NCBI RefSeq assembly: GCF_018882245.1
Contig: NZ_JACVOV010000003.1
Location: forward strand, 7,471 to 42,508
Direction: 5' to 3'
Length of the DNA: 35,038 nt
Source: Polynucleobacter sp. AP-Capit-er-40B-B4
Lineage (GTDB): Bacteria; Pseudomonadota; Gammaproteobacteria; Burkholderiales; Burkholderiaceae
Within the stretch, counting starts at the first letter, position 1, and the number at the start of each line of letters is the position of its first letter. The position numbers and the translations under genes are program-made. Below the pieces are notes generated by a model that was not told the origin of the DNA, searched no databases, and saw nothing but the letters and a program-made list of their open reading frames with translations. Of the stretch, positions 29,501-35,038 are shown one piece after another.

Positions 29501-32500
29501 TTATCTAGCGTAAACGTGAGCAATGCTAACGTTTCTGGCAATGGAAGTAATTACGTTGCCGGTGTTGTAAGCAATGGCGGTACTGCCGTATTAAGTAACT
29601 ACAGCATCACTTCCTCTTACAACGCAAGTGCTGGCAATACTAAAAACACGGCTAGCATTACACCCAAAGCATTGACTGTGGGTGGGGTTTCCGTTGTAAG
29701 CGATAAGGTCTATGACGGTACAACAGCCGCAGTCATTTCTGGCGGATCTTTGGTTGGGGTTATTGGCGCTGATGTTGTTAATATGACTCAAGCTGGAGCT
29801 TTTGCCCAAGTAACAGTGGGTAATGGGGTGGCGGTTGTCGCTAGCAATACTTTAGATGGTGCATCTGCAAGCAATTACAGCTTGATTCAGCCAACGGGCT
29901 TAACCGGAAACATTACACCAAAGGCTCTTACTGTTAATGGTGTAACGGTAGCGAATAAAGTTTATGACGGCACAACTTCTGCCGTAGTGACTGGCGGTTC
30001 ATTGCTTGGTTTGGTGGGTTCCGATGGCGCTAATGTCACATTAAATCAGGTGGCTACATTTGCTTCTTCTAATGTAGGTAACAACATTGCAGTGACCTTG
30101 GTGGATGCTATTAGCGGTAGCCTTGCTGGCAACTACACGGTAATTCAGCCGGTGGCTGTAAGCGCCAATATCACACCAAAAGCATTAACTGTGAGTGGTA
30201 GCGTAGTCTCTAATAAGGTGTATGACGGTACAACGGCAGCAACGGTGACGGCAGGAACTTTGCTTGGGGTGGTGGCTACGGATGCTGCGAACGTTACTTT
30301 AAGCAGGGCAGGGGCTTTTACTTCTAGCAATGTTGCTACTGGTATCACCATCGCAATGAACGATAGCATTAGTGGTTCAGCGGCTTCTAACTACACTTTG
30401 ACTCAGCCATCAGGTGTCACAGCCAGCATTACTCCTAAGGCGCTCACGATTACCGCAAGTAATGTCAGCAGCATTTACGGTAGTACCACCAGCCTGGGTA
30501 ATAGTGGGTTTACTCAATCCGGCCTACTATCTGGCGACTCGATTGCCGCAGTTACCCTCTTGCATAACGGTAGTAGCGCTGTATCGGCAACAGTCAATGC
30601 GGGTACTTATAGTGCTGCCATTATTCCAAGTGCCGCAACGGGTAATGGTCTGTCTAACTACACTATTAGTTATGTAGGCGGTGATTTAACGGTAGGTCAG
30701 GCCACCTTAACATTAACACCAATCAATCAGTCCGCTGCTTATAACGGCAATACATTAAATGCGGCGACATACTCCGCTGTAGCTGCTAACTATATGGTCA
30801 GTGGTTATCAAAATACGGATTCTGCTAGTAATGTGACATTCAGTTTTACCGGTAGCCTTGGATTTACATCCAATGGATCGAGTGCATCAGTTCTAAATGC
30901 TGGTGCTTATGGCTATACAGCTGGTAACCTGGCCATCACTACTACTAACACAAACTATCGCATTGTTTTAGCAAGTACTTTAAGCAATCAATATACGGTA
31001 ACGCCTGCGATTGTGAGTTTATCTGCTAGCAAGGTATATGACGGTACTAGAACCTTTGCAGCTGGTGCATCTGGCACAACTTATGCAGTAACTACTGGCG
31101 TTGGCTCGCAAACATTAAGCGTCAGTGGTTCTGCTCTTGCCAATGATGCCAATGTGATTGGTGTTAGCAGCCTCAATACATCTGGCCTGATCTTGGTTGA
31201 TGGTACAGGTTCAGCTGCAAACTTCATGTTGCCTGCAAGCACAAGCAATGTAGTGATTACACCAAAGTTGATTACCGTTGCTATTAGTTCACAAACTAAG
31301 CTGTACGACACCACAACTGCAGCAGTATTGATGGCTGGTACAAGCTCAGCAGATGGTGCCTACACGCTAACAGGTTTTGTTGGTAATGATGGCGCCTACA
31401 TTACTCAAACGGTGGGGAGCTACAACAGTGCCAATGTTGCTAGCGCCACAACCTTGACAGCATTGGTAGGCTCTAGTTACGTTGCCCGGGGTGGGGCAGT
31501 TCTATCTAACTATGTACTACCAACAACAGCATCAACTATTAGTGGTGGTGCCACTATTACACCTGCGCCATTAACAATGACGGCGAGTGATGTTTCTACT
31601 TACGTTGGCATTGCGCCGACCTTTGGCCCATCGAGCTATCAATTGACTGGACTCTTGGGGGCGGATATTGCGAGTTCTGCCATTAGCAATCCAGCGGTGA
31701 CTTATAACGCCAGCCTCCTGACTACAGCGATGAATGCGCCAGCTCCTAATGCATTAATTCCTAATGCAACTTCCTCCAATTACAGTTTGACCTTTGTTGG
31801 CGGATCTTTGATGGTTGCTGGTAATCGCCAAATGATCATCAGCGCTGGTAGCAATACCGCAAGTTATGGTGTGGTGAACTCTGCAAATGCCAGTTACCTT
31901 GGTGATGCTCTTGCTGGTACTAATGCAGTAACTGCGGGTTATTGCACTAACTGCGCCGTGGGTGTAACCACTCCCAATATTATTGCTTTAACCATTACCG
32001 CCCCAAGTGCTGGTAGCAATGTCTGGACAGCGACAGACGCATTGGGATCTGGGCCTAACAGCGGTCAAGGTAAATATACTTTTGTAATCTTGCCAACGAC
32101 TACCGGATCCTATAACGCTGGTAATAACCTCAATGTAGGTAACTATGTTCTCACGGCGAGTAGCTTAGCTACTGTAGCGAATTACACAACGAACTATGAC
32201 ACAGCCAAAGCCATTATTTACAACAATGGTGTTTTCAGTGTGACACCTAAGGTCATCACGGTTGGCAATACGGTTGTGGTCAATAAATCATATGACGGCA
32301 CCAATGCTGCGGTAGTGACGGGGGGTCAATTAATTGGCGTGGTTTCAACTGATTATGCGCAGATTGGTTTAGTACAGGGCGGTAGCTTTGCCTCTATCAA
32401 TGCAGCTAACGGTATTGCGGTAACCATTTCAAATGCATTAACAGGCACAGCTGCCTCCAACTATGTATTAACGCAACCAACAGGTATCACAGCGAATATC

Positions 32501-35038
32501 ACTGCTGCCCCGGTCACCATTACTGGATTAACCGCAAGCAATAAAACCTACGATAACTCTACGCCCGCTACCGTCACTGGCACCCCAGTGGTAATTGGCT
32601 TGTTGGGCTCTGATGCCGTGACGCTTTCTGGCACCATATCAGCTACCTTTGCGCAAAGCAATGCAGGTAATGGTTTACCAGTAACAGCCAACTTTAGCAA
32701 TTACAGTCTGGGCAATAGCAACTACGCTATTGCTGGTGTAACGACAGCATTAAGTGCCAATATCACGCCAGCCCCAATTACGATTACCGCAGTCAAGACT
32801 TATGATGGTAGCAATACACTTGCCGCTAATCAGATGACCATAGCTGGTGTAGCAGGGCAGACTTTGACATTTGCGGCTGGCAGTACAGGTACTTTGAGTA
32901 ACCCCAATGTAGGCTCTGCTACTTTAGTTGGGCTTAATCAAGCTGTTCTTGCTAACGGCACTGGTTTGGCAAGTAACTACACTGTTGTTAATCCAAGCTT
33001 CGGTTCTGTCACCATTAATCCTGCAGCGATTACGGTGGGCTTGAGCGCCATTACGAAGGTTTACGATAAAACACTCAGCACCGCTTCAGCTTCAGTTGCG
33101 CCATCACCCTTATTAATTAGTGGGACGCTCTTCCTGAATGAAGATAGCGGTGCACAAGATAGCTTATCGGGTGGCACATTTGCTTATTTAAATGCCAATG
33201 CAGGCATCAATAAAACCGTAAGCATTTCCAATGCAAGCGTGATCAGTGGGGCTTCAACGGTCACGCATAACTACAGCATTACTTATCAGGCAAATACTGC
33301 TAGCGAGATCACCGCTGCCCCAGTCGCTATTGGTGGCTTAACAGCCGCCAATAAGGTTTATGACGCAAGTACATTAGCCGCATTAATTGGTACGCCAACC
33401 ATTACCGGCCTCCTCGCCGGGGATAACTCAACCGTCAGCGGCAATGTGACTGGTAGCTTTGCTAACGCCAACGTAGGCACTGGAATTGCAGTAACTGCAA
33501 ATCTGAGCGGTCTAACGCTCTCCAATCCAAACTACTATGTAACTAGTGTGGCGAGCCCATTAGGCGCCAACATCACTCCAGCCCCTGTAACTATTACCGG
33601 TCTATCAGCTGCCAACAAGGTATATGACACCAACACAACTGCCACCCTCACTGGTACTCCTGCCGTTGCCTCAGGTCTATTGAATGGCGATGTTGCAGCG
33701 GTAACGGGTGCTGCAGCAGCTGGTACTTTTGCTAGTGCCAATGTGGGTACCGGACTGACAGTCACAGCTAATTTGAGCGCTCTATCTTTAAGCAATAACA
33801 ATTACTACATTAACGGAGTGGCTGCACCATTAACCGCCAATATCACTCCAGCCCCAGTAATCATCAGCGGCTTGTCTGCGTTAAACAAAGTTTATGACAC
33901 TAATCGTGTTGCAGTGCTGTCTGGTACTTCAGTGGTTGCTAGTGGGGTGTTGGGTAGTGATGCTGTTGCGATTGCCTCTGGTGCGGCAACAGCAGGTAGC
34001 TTTGCTAGTGCCAACGTAGGCACTGGAATTGTAGTAACTGCAAATCTGACTGGTCTAACGCTATCTAATGGCAACTACTACATTGCCAATGTAGCAAGCC
34101 CATTAACTGCCAACATCACTCCAGCCCCAGTCACTATTGCTGGTCTATCAGCTGCCAACAAGGTTTATGACACTACAACAGCGGCAGTGTTGTCTGGTAC
34201 TCCAGCTATTGCGAGTGGCCTACTGGGTAGTGACTCTGCAACTGTGTCTGGTGCAGCAGGCTTGGGTACCTTTGCTAGTGCCAACGTAGGTACTGGATTG
34301 CTTGTTACTGCAAATCTGAGCGGTCTAATACTCTCCAATCCAAACTACTATGTAACTAGTGTGGCGAGTCCATTAACTGCCAATATCACTCCAGCCCCAG
34401 TAACCATTGCTGGTCTATCAGTCGCCAACAAGGTGTATGACACTACAACAGCGGCACTGTTGTCTGGTACTCCAGCTATTGCATCTGGTTTATTGGGCAG
34501 TGATACTGCCGCCGTATCAGGTGTGGCAAGCATAGGTAGTTTTGCTAGCGCAAACGTAGGTACTGGACTGTTGGTTGCTGCAAACATGAATAGCCTGACG
34601 CTATCTAATGGCAACTACTACATTGCCAATGTGGCAAGCCCATTAACTGCTAACATCACTCCAGCCCCAGTAACCATCACCAGCCTGTCAGCTGCCAACA
34701 AGGTATATGACACTACAACAGCAGCAGTGCTGTCTGGTACACCAACTATTGCGAGCGGCTTGCTGGGTAGTGACTCTGCAAGCGTATCTGGCACAGCAGG
34801 GGTGGGTACCTTTGCTGGTGCCAATGTAGGCAATGGAATTACAGTCACAGCAAATCTGAGTGGTCTAACGCTGTCTAATGGCAACTACTACATTGCTAAT
34901 GTGTTGAGTCCATTAACTGCCAACATCACACCAGCCCCAGTAACCATCACTGGCCTGTCAGCTGCGAATAAGGTATATGACGCCACAACAACGGCAACCA
35001 TTAACGGCATCCTGAATATTGCAGGCCTACTCTCAACA
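14558..35038 (+). CDS. Giant two-partner-secretion exoprotein (FHA-type TPS domain, YDG/MBG repeats), 3' end outside window
   Basis: 6,827 codons without a stop, still open at the window end. No ATG lies between the upstream in-frame TAA (14522) and the signal peptide, so a TTG is used: 14558 is chosen, and 14534, 14573 and 14585 are possible. The signal peptide is long (about 52 residues), ending near LIHA/QN. The TPS domain follows (about 55-300): FNQPNANAVTLNRV, then NPNGVTFG, the hallmark NPNG motif. Two GGFIETS...W(F/L)LDP segments (about 15960-16065 and 17255-17340) are typical of FHA-like beta-helices. Then come 11 long repeats, a second repeat family, and YDG/MBG-type domains. Export should need a TpsB/FhaC-type pore, not present in this window. 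Likely a surface adhesin or fibre; all mature cysteines come in pairs. Confidence 0.9.
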   Translation, partial: MKFRILAKNLNKRSLLSSKSSLGLTAKVSFCARTTSVLLTLAALGHSHLIHAQNAVNALPTGGRVAAGQAVITQTSNATSAQMNINQSSQRAVINWDSFNVGKNAAVNFNQPNANAVTLNRVTGASASMIDGAVRANGQVIFVNPNGVTFGRGAEVNAAAVVATTMNIADKDFMDGKSTFKGNGQGAVINQGKIVANDPNGFIALLAPEVRNEGFVLAHKGPGNAVVMAAGEQITLNFQGNQLVGVKVDVGVYNGLIENKRVVEVNGGLVVVAAGSANKLMASVIKNTGRISAGSAVNNGGVIELVAANVTQAGTVSANAKAAGTQGGLINIVGENITLTANSKTVATGAAGGGQVNVGLGATSVSAASVVNHANVATASQLNQSARAASVNLTTSSNALAKQEMVKQASQLASNNGQMAKTVTIEAGAKVDVSATQSGDGGSIAIWSQVKTIVAGTLKATGGILGGNGGFIETSSKGNVTLAPALVVDTSAAKGKPGLWFLDPIDLIIDSTAAGLISSALTNNNVSIAVNGNVCPSIGACTQNGSGSLTIANGADILKQGTSLTTLTLTSSGIFNLNANIAGENLNVIISSSIAYLNVGTTIAAKEVTVVAQAIYANGSILTQGSDPLGGAINLLAQAIWVSGSLNSSAQTPVNSTNSSTNTGSNSSTTTGGLTPVVRPNSVVSLNSLISANGLSGNSLDQVYSSVAANDPAIQTQVLGQASSNVIRLIASQDLTLASGAQLLANGTTGNAGGQIYLSAPNADLQSGSLIQANGNNGPGGLVSVSGKAISVAGNIAANGEQGGRVNIVSQDGNVRIQNALIQTNGSAGRGGSIAISAANDTSILGSTIASQGANQGGQILIGNDANHKVSNLTVPFSVTTTIDANTLISTKSISTDGTGGFIETSGNTLHLLGSINAGRGGMWLLDPTNVTITAATSTGGVAATTTNSAANLTAAQGQAAASTFNTADIQNAINAGTSVTITASGTITQTTALVFNITGANLTPTLTLNNTSGSKQSITLISMTDSSTGAGSKVSLSAISAGGTIAVNGVINLKGAITLDNTYGAASGPPASGYITVGNVTTLATTTGAGVNITSALTSGGLIVVKGVATGATSGNAGVILNAAISGSGGVSIMGIAGGANGAVVLSATTGSITSSAGNISLDATTLGAANLAFNGTTATTISATAGSVSIVGRSVGGTAVNQAGAITGKSIDITGIATGAPTTNVSLGAMTIVAGGSNISVTASSGTAGANTGIYQIGTITDNAVGSSISFTSNNLINQTGAIALVANTGTTEANVIFDATTGTKTSNITTGNITVAAGTNTSAINYIVKSAGSAINPGSIGSTTVALPGYVLLDNTYGAASGSPASGYITTSNAATLATASTALTINGAIYAAGNITANGISNSAGVTIYGIDYSVAILSKNGDVSLNGVSTAARAVYNSIASTITGNNITIIGTTSALGFYAAQINSLSINSTFVGGDISVTGNVLGATAAAYGIYQAGNITGANGSNISFISNTTISQTGVIILAANTSSTAANITYDTTTGNKLSTITPGTLTIATGSTSAINYIVKSSGAFINPAAIGTSTNNLPGYVLLDNTYGCTPAGCTPVTGFINTTAGNLASLATTSTGVTLNAAIYAAGNITVNAVSTAVGIDYSVAISSKNGDVSLNGSSTANRAVYNSIASTITANNIAIVGTTSALGYWTSQIGALTINSTAIGGSISITGNVLGTTAAAYGIYQAGAITGASGSNMSFISNKRIDQNGIITLAINTSGTAANITYNTTTGNSTSTINTGVISLAAGSTAGINYSVLSAGSAITIGGAVVVPGAITLANTFGCSAADCTPFSGYLNKDLTSWTTLVTASNGVTVSAALSGTAITINGISSSGRSVLLGANLTATSGNINILGTSNTGPRSVTNHDGAAWLTSSITANSGAVNITGISTTTGDGVLLGPNTSISAKSITVIGSEVGGAYAVYLDALTIVAGGTNINITGTVAVNTHTGIYQAGAIADNAAGSNISFITNGKINQLGAIALVANTTSTAVSVTYNTTSGTKDSSVVSGALTIAAGANASPINYIIKTAGAAINPAAIGTSTVNLPGYVLLDNTYGCAGAGCTPVTGFINTSSANLLALATASTGVTINGAVYATGNITVNGVASAQNGIDYSVAITSTGGSVILNGGTTTLRGVYNSVASTITANNITIIGTSSGNPSWDVQIGALTINSASIGGSITVTGNYIGTPGALGGIYQIGTITGASGSNISFISNNNIQQNGAIVLALNTSGAAANITYDVTTGNKTSSILAGALTIATGTNTSPINYIIKSAGSAINPAAIGTSTVNLPGYVLLDNTYGCAGVGCTPMPGFINTTSANLVALATTSVGVTINNPIYANGNVTVNAISTSNALDYSYGITSKNGDVILNGGTTTIRGVYNSVASTITANNITIIGTSSGNPSWDVQIGALTINSASIGGSITVTGNYIGTPGALGGIYQIGTITGASGSNISFISNNNIQQNGAIVLALNTSGAAANITYDVTTGNKTSSILAGALTIATGTNTSPINYIIKSAGSAINPAAIGTSTLALPGYVLIDNTYGCTASTPACTPVSGFINTAIPNLSTLATASVGITINNAIYASGNITVNGVTGGAGNTGIDYSVAITSSGGNVILNGGTTDGRGVYNSLASIITANNITITGTSTLAAVWDVQIGGLTINSGAIGGGITVTGNVLGLPGAAGGIYQIGTITGANGSSIRFISNNDIDQNGAINLLANTSGVIASIIFDTTTGNNISKVSSGVVSIGTGTSTAAINYLVKTNGAIISVPAITVPGYILLDDTCLGCTTVASTSTAAANGAAISITGALSAGSLAGSTGVTINAVANGTGIGFTQGANAISSAAGGVTITVNGQTGTGYSSALGNITATGQAITITTTTTTAAGINDTGTINGGVVTLTATQSISTATATPITATGLITANSLTVSGTGGAATTIVSLGAITINAGGGNITVTANDVAAGTNTGITQTGTITDNAVGSNISFISNNDINQNGAITLVANTGTTTANIIYDTTAGNSTSTIGTGAVTIGAGTSTSAINYLVKTNGGTISVPAISVPGYILLDNTCLGCTTAATTSTAAANGAVVTITGALSAGSLAGSTGVTINAVANGSGIGFTQGANAISSLAGGITITVNGQTGTAYSSTGNITAIGQAITITTATTNVTTTSAGAGINDTGTITGGVVSLTSTLNTATATTTPITATGLITANSLTVTGTGGASATIVSLGAITINAGGGNITVTANDAAPGANTGITQTGAITDNAVGSSISFISNNKINQTGAIALVANTNIAPANIIYNTTTGSNASAITAGALSVTGTSTATINYLVKTNGAIISVPAITVPGYIVLDNTCLGCSTAATTSTAAANGAAVTITGALSAGSYAGSTGVTINAVANGSGIGFTQGANAISSLAGGVTIAVNGQTGAGYSSSGAITAVGQAITISSRTTSGGNGIYNTGAITGGAVTLTSVKVSATATMAHIVSTGLITANSLVVSSSGGLSATLVSLGAITINVGGGNIFVTAMADTATAGTDVGIYQSGAITDNAAGSNISFITNNVINQVGAITVVSSAGAPAANVTYDTTSGTKAANISGGALTIAGTGSIINYIAKSAGSVIWTPAIGIGTAPLPGYVSLDNTYGCTAAPCTPTAGFITASNAATLATASTGVTTSGAIYTAGNITINGISTTASGVTYSSALNTTGGGITITGVSVGAAATSNGINASSATAIINAGSTTDGVVQMYGTSTASTGTVDAIKTVASATISGNAGVYIFGMNASGNITLAALVKNAGTNRGVTVNSTGNVNIAGVTNSGVDGTIIVAGRGQAAGVITGGDITAVGTLTNTGGVIAISMAKPGSATGDVIATALGITSANANATTNIAYGIAGGTPVQPGGYAGGNYINYRQKITSTLAISVTLNSNYSAVYGTAYNSNAANDWLQANATVSYAGTTTATFGLSAPSLAYAKSVLVFSPTVGGSTALNGTNANAVQSNTTLTATSLSATDGTTVTLSGTARTYTIAPAVLGLSVTAVYNGTTTLTNPVLATTGLAAWDRITSVTVNVPDANGASTYVTAIGGTSTVGTFSASNYLINTGYSGTLVGGIPVNAAQATATNKVSISPAPLGITVNAVYSGTATIAPSAFTVTGLVNGQTITAISAATINSANVSANNGNYVSAITVGGGTASIANYNITTAYNTVAGNTQNTVTLTPKSLTVTGITIGAKTYDGTTSAVVTGGSLVGVAAGDIANVTLTQAASFALAAAANNVAITMVDSIAGTASANYTLVQPTGITANIARKAITVGGTSTAASKVYDGTTSATVTGGVLVGVITADLANISLTQSGTFAQSGVGTAISVLVSATIGGTASSNYVVSQPANLSANISTKVLTVTGTAVTDKVYNGATVASITGGVLVGVITADLANVNLTQAGTFASPNAGNAVAVTMSDAISGSASGNYSLVQPTGITGKITPAPLGISVAAIYSGSTTVTPTTFTVTGLVNGETITGVSSAVLDSMNVGANSSNFVRSIVISAGTANAGNYTFGTVANSTVGNTLNTVALTPKVLTVTGTLADKKVYDGATGVTVWGGSLVGVIGVDVVVLKQAGTLNSANAGAAVPVIVNDTISGFSAGNYSLVQPIGVVAAVTPKAITISDGTVANKVYDGTTNAVLTGGALVGVLPADAPNVILTQAGRFSSPNVSNGIIIIASGSISGSAASNYTLIQPAGITANITPAMLGISVVGVANGTNTITPISFTINGLINGQTITGLSSVTVKSSSISSNGSNFVTSIVISGGTALATNYAFGPAYNATAGISQNTVTLVNASQKILTVTGTVAVTKTYDGTTSIVITGGTLVGVMAGDTVNLVQSAVLINPNVSTAASVVISDSITGTSAANYILIQPSGITAIVNPAPLGIAVTGAYNGTTTITPTTFTATGLVNGETITGLSSVNVSNANVSGNGSNYVAGVVSNGGTAVLSNYSITSSYNASAGNTKNTASITPKALTVGGVSVVSDKVYDGTTAAVISGGSLVGVIGADVVNMTQAGAFAQVTVGNGVAVVASNTLDGASASNYSLIQPTGLTGNITPKALTVNGVTVANKVYDGTTSAVVTGGSLLGLVGSDGANVTLNQVATFASSNVGNNIAVTLVDAISGSLAGNYTVIQPVAVSANITPKALTVSGSVVSNKVYDGTTAATVTAGTLLGVVATDAANVTLSRAGAFTSSNVATGITIAMNDSISGSAASNYTLTQPSGVTASITPKALTITASNVSSIYGSTTSLGNSGFTQSGLLSGDSIAAVTLLHNGSSAVSATVNAGTYSAAIIPSAATGNGLSNYTISYVGGDLTVGQATLTLTPINQSAAYNGNTLNAATYSAVAANYMVSGYQNTDSASNVTFSFTGSLGFTSNGSSASVLNAGAYGYTAGNLAITTTNTNYRIVLASTLSNQYTVTPAIVSLSASKVYDGTRTFAAGASGTTYAVTTGVGSQTLSVSGSALANDANVIGVSSLNTSGLILVDGTGSAANFMLPASTSNVVITPKLITVAISSQTKLYDTTTAAVLMAGTSSADGAYTLTGFVGNDGAYITQTVGSYNSANVASATTLTALVGSSYVARGGAVLSNYVLPTTASTISGGATITPAPLTMTASDVSTYVGIAPTFGPSSYQLTGLLGADIASSAISNPAVTYNASLLTTAMNAPAPNALIPNATSSNYSLTFVGGSLMVAGNRQMIISAGSNTASYGVVNSANASYLGDALAGTNAVTAGYCTNCAVGVTTPNIIALTITAPSAGSNVWTATDALGSGPNSGQGKYTFVILPTTTGSYNAGNNLNVGNYVLTASSLATVANYTTNYDTAKAIIYNNGVFSVTPKVITVGNTVVVNKSYDGTNAAVVTGGQLIGVVSTDYAQIGLVQGGSFASINAANGIAVTISNALTGTAASNYVLTQPTGITANITAAPVTITGLTASNKTYDNSTPATVTGTPVVIGLLGSDAVTLSGTISATFAQSNAGNGLPVTANFSNYSLGNSNYAIAGVTTALSANITPAPITITAVKTYDGSNTLAANQMTIAGVAGQTLTFAAGSTGTLSNPNVGSATLVGLNQAVLANGTGLASNYTVVNPSFGSVTINPAAITVGLSAITKVYDKTLSTASASVAPSPLLISGTLFLNEDSGAQDSLSGGTFAYLNANAGINKTVSISNASVISGASTVTHNYSITYQANTASEITAAPVAIGGLTAANKVYDASTLAALIGTPTITGLLAGDNSTVSGNVTGSFANANVGTGIAVTANLSGLTLSNPNYYVTSVASPLGANITPAPVTITGLSAANKVYDTNTTATLTGTPAVASGLLNGDVAAVTGAAAAGTFASANVGTGLTVTANLSALSLSNNNYYINGVAAPLTANITPAPVIISGLSALNKVYDTNRVAVLSGTSVVASGVLGSDAVAIASGAATAGSFASANVGTGIVVTANLTGLTLSNGNYYIANVASPLTANITPAPVTIAGLSAANKVYDTTTAAVLSGTPAIASGLLGSDSATVSGAAGLGTFASANVGTGLLVTANLSGLILSNPNYYVTSVASPLTANITPAPVTIAGLSVANKVYDTTTAALLSGTPAIASGLLGSDTAAVSGVASIGSFASANVGTGLLVAANMNSLTLSNGNYYIANVASPLTANITPAPVTITSLSAANKVYDTTTAAVLSGTPTIASGLLGSDSASVSGTAGVGTFAGANVGNGITVTANLSGLTLSNGNYYIANVLSPLTANITPAPVTITGLSAANKVYDATTTATINGILNIAGLLST
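21143..21567 (+). repeat. Perfect 425-bp direct repeat, copy 1
   Basis: Every base from 21143 to 21567 recurs 723 bp downstream. The repeat lies inside units 5-6 of the long array and keeps the reading frame (723 = 241 codons). Confidence 0.95.
21866..22290 (+). repeat. Perfect 425-bp direct repeat, copy 2
   Basis: Identical to 21143-21567. Identity stops abruptly after GTACTAGTAC at 22290, where copy 1 continues CGTCAACTTACC and copy 2 GCTTGCATTGCC. Confidence 0.95.
26740..29650 (+). repeat. Five copies of a PLGI(S/T/A)V repeat between YDG domains
   Basis: Copies begin near 26744, 27035, 28082, 28862 and 29394. Each has (P)xLG(I/L)xVxAxYxGTTT, then TGLVNGxTITGLSS, SxNGSNYV and NYxIxxxYN. 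They alternate with YDG-type domains. Not recognised as a named family; they may be divergent YDG/MBG-like sandwich modules. Confidence 0.65.
27301..35038 (+). repeat. YDG/MBG-type domain array in the exoprotein C-terminal part
   Basis: I count 22 K(V/T)YDG(T/A)T-type motifs between about 27339 and the window end, each opening a domain that closes with SNYxLxQPxGITANITP or a variant. The last seven repeats are regular: NKVYD codons start at 33350, 33614, 33884, 34157, 34427, 34697 and 34967 (mostly 270 bp, 90 codons). Two MBG-like domains interrupt the array, near 30436-30700 and 31564-31815. Predicted beta-sandwich stalk modules. The array runs off the window, so the total number is unknown. 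Confidence 0.85.

Noticed and set aside
14558..35038. Frameshift or split of the giant gene
   Set aside because: The frame at the signal peptide, at several checked points and at the last base is the same, and no in-frame stop was found.

Overview
The window suggests a betaproteobacterium of the Burkholderiales, possibly Polynucleobacter-like. That is inferred from moderate-to-low GC, gene style, FixJ-type regulators and the protein families; no rRNA or other phylogenetic marker is present. I see no tRNA, rRNA, CRISPR array, insertion sequence or phage gene. The window carries two large surface-protein loci, one cut by each window edge, with a regulatory and cytoskeletal block between them.

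Left (1-6074): the 3' end of a large Ig-like/cadherin-like repeat adhesin, followed within a few bases by a GAF-like/HlyD membrane-fusion protein and a protein that fuses an M50 site-2-protease-type membrane domain to an HlyD-like adaptor. The three genes look like one operon. No ABC ATPase or TolC gene is visible, and the adhesin C-terminus has no RTX repeats.

Middle (6156-14275): a six- to seven-TM histidine kinase and a FixJ/LuxR-type response regulator; an orphan ParA-like ATPase with a possible C-terminal membrane helix; three bactofilins in a row on +; then, on -, a membrane-anchored M23 (LytM) endopeptidase and a fourth bactofilin. After a non-coding stretch of about 680 bp comes a membrane-anchored LuxR-type regulator. 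Its membrane domain appears to be related to that of the histidine kinase.

Right (14558-35038): one uninterrupted reading frame of at least 6,827 codons, still open at the window end. It encodes a two-partner-secretion exoprotein: long signal peptide, FHA-type TPS domain, a middle array of about 241-residue repeats (11 units), then a C-terminal array of YDG-type (22 motifs) and MBG-like domains. It contains a 425-bp perfect DNA duplication. All its mature cysteines occur as close pairs in loops.

Working hypothesis (inference): this is a surface-attachment island. Membrane sensors would control two giant adhesins, while the ParA/bactofilin/M23 block would set local cell-wall geometry or the position of the surface machinery.
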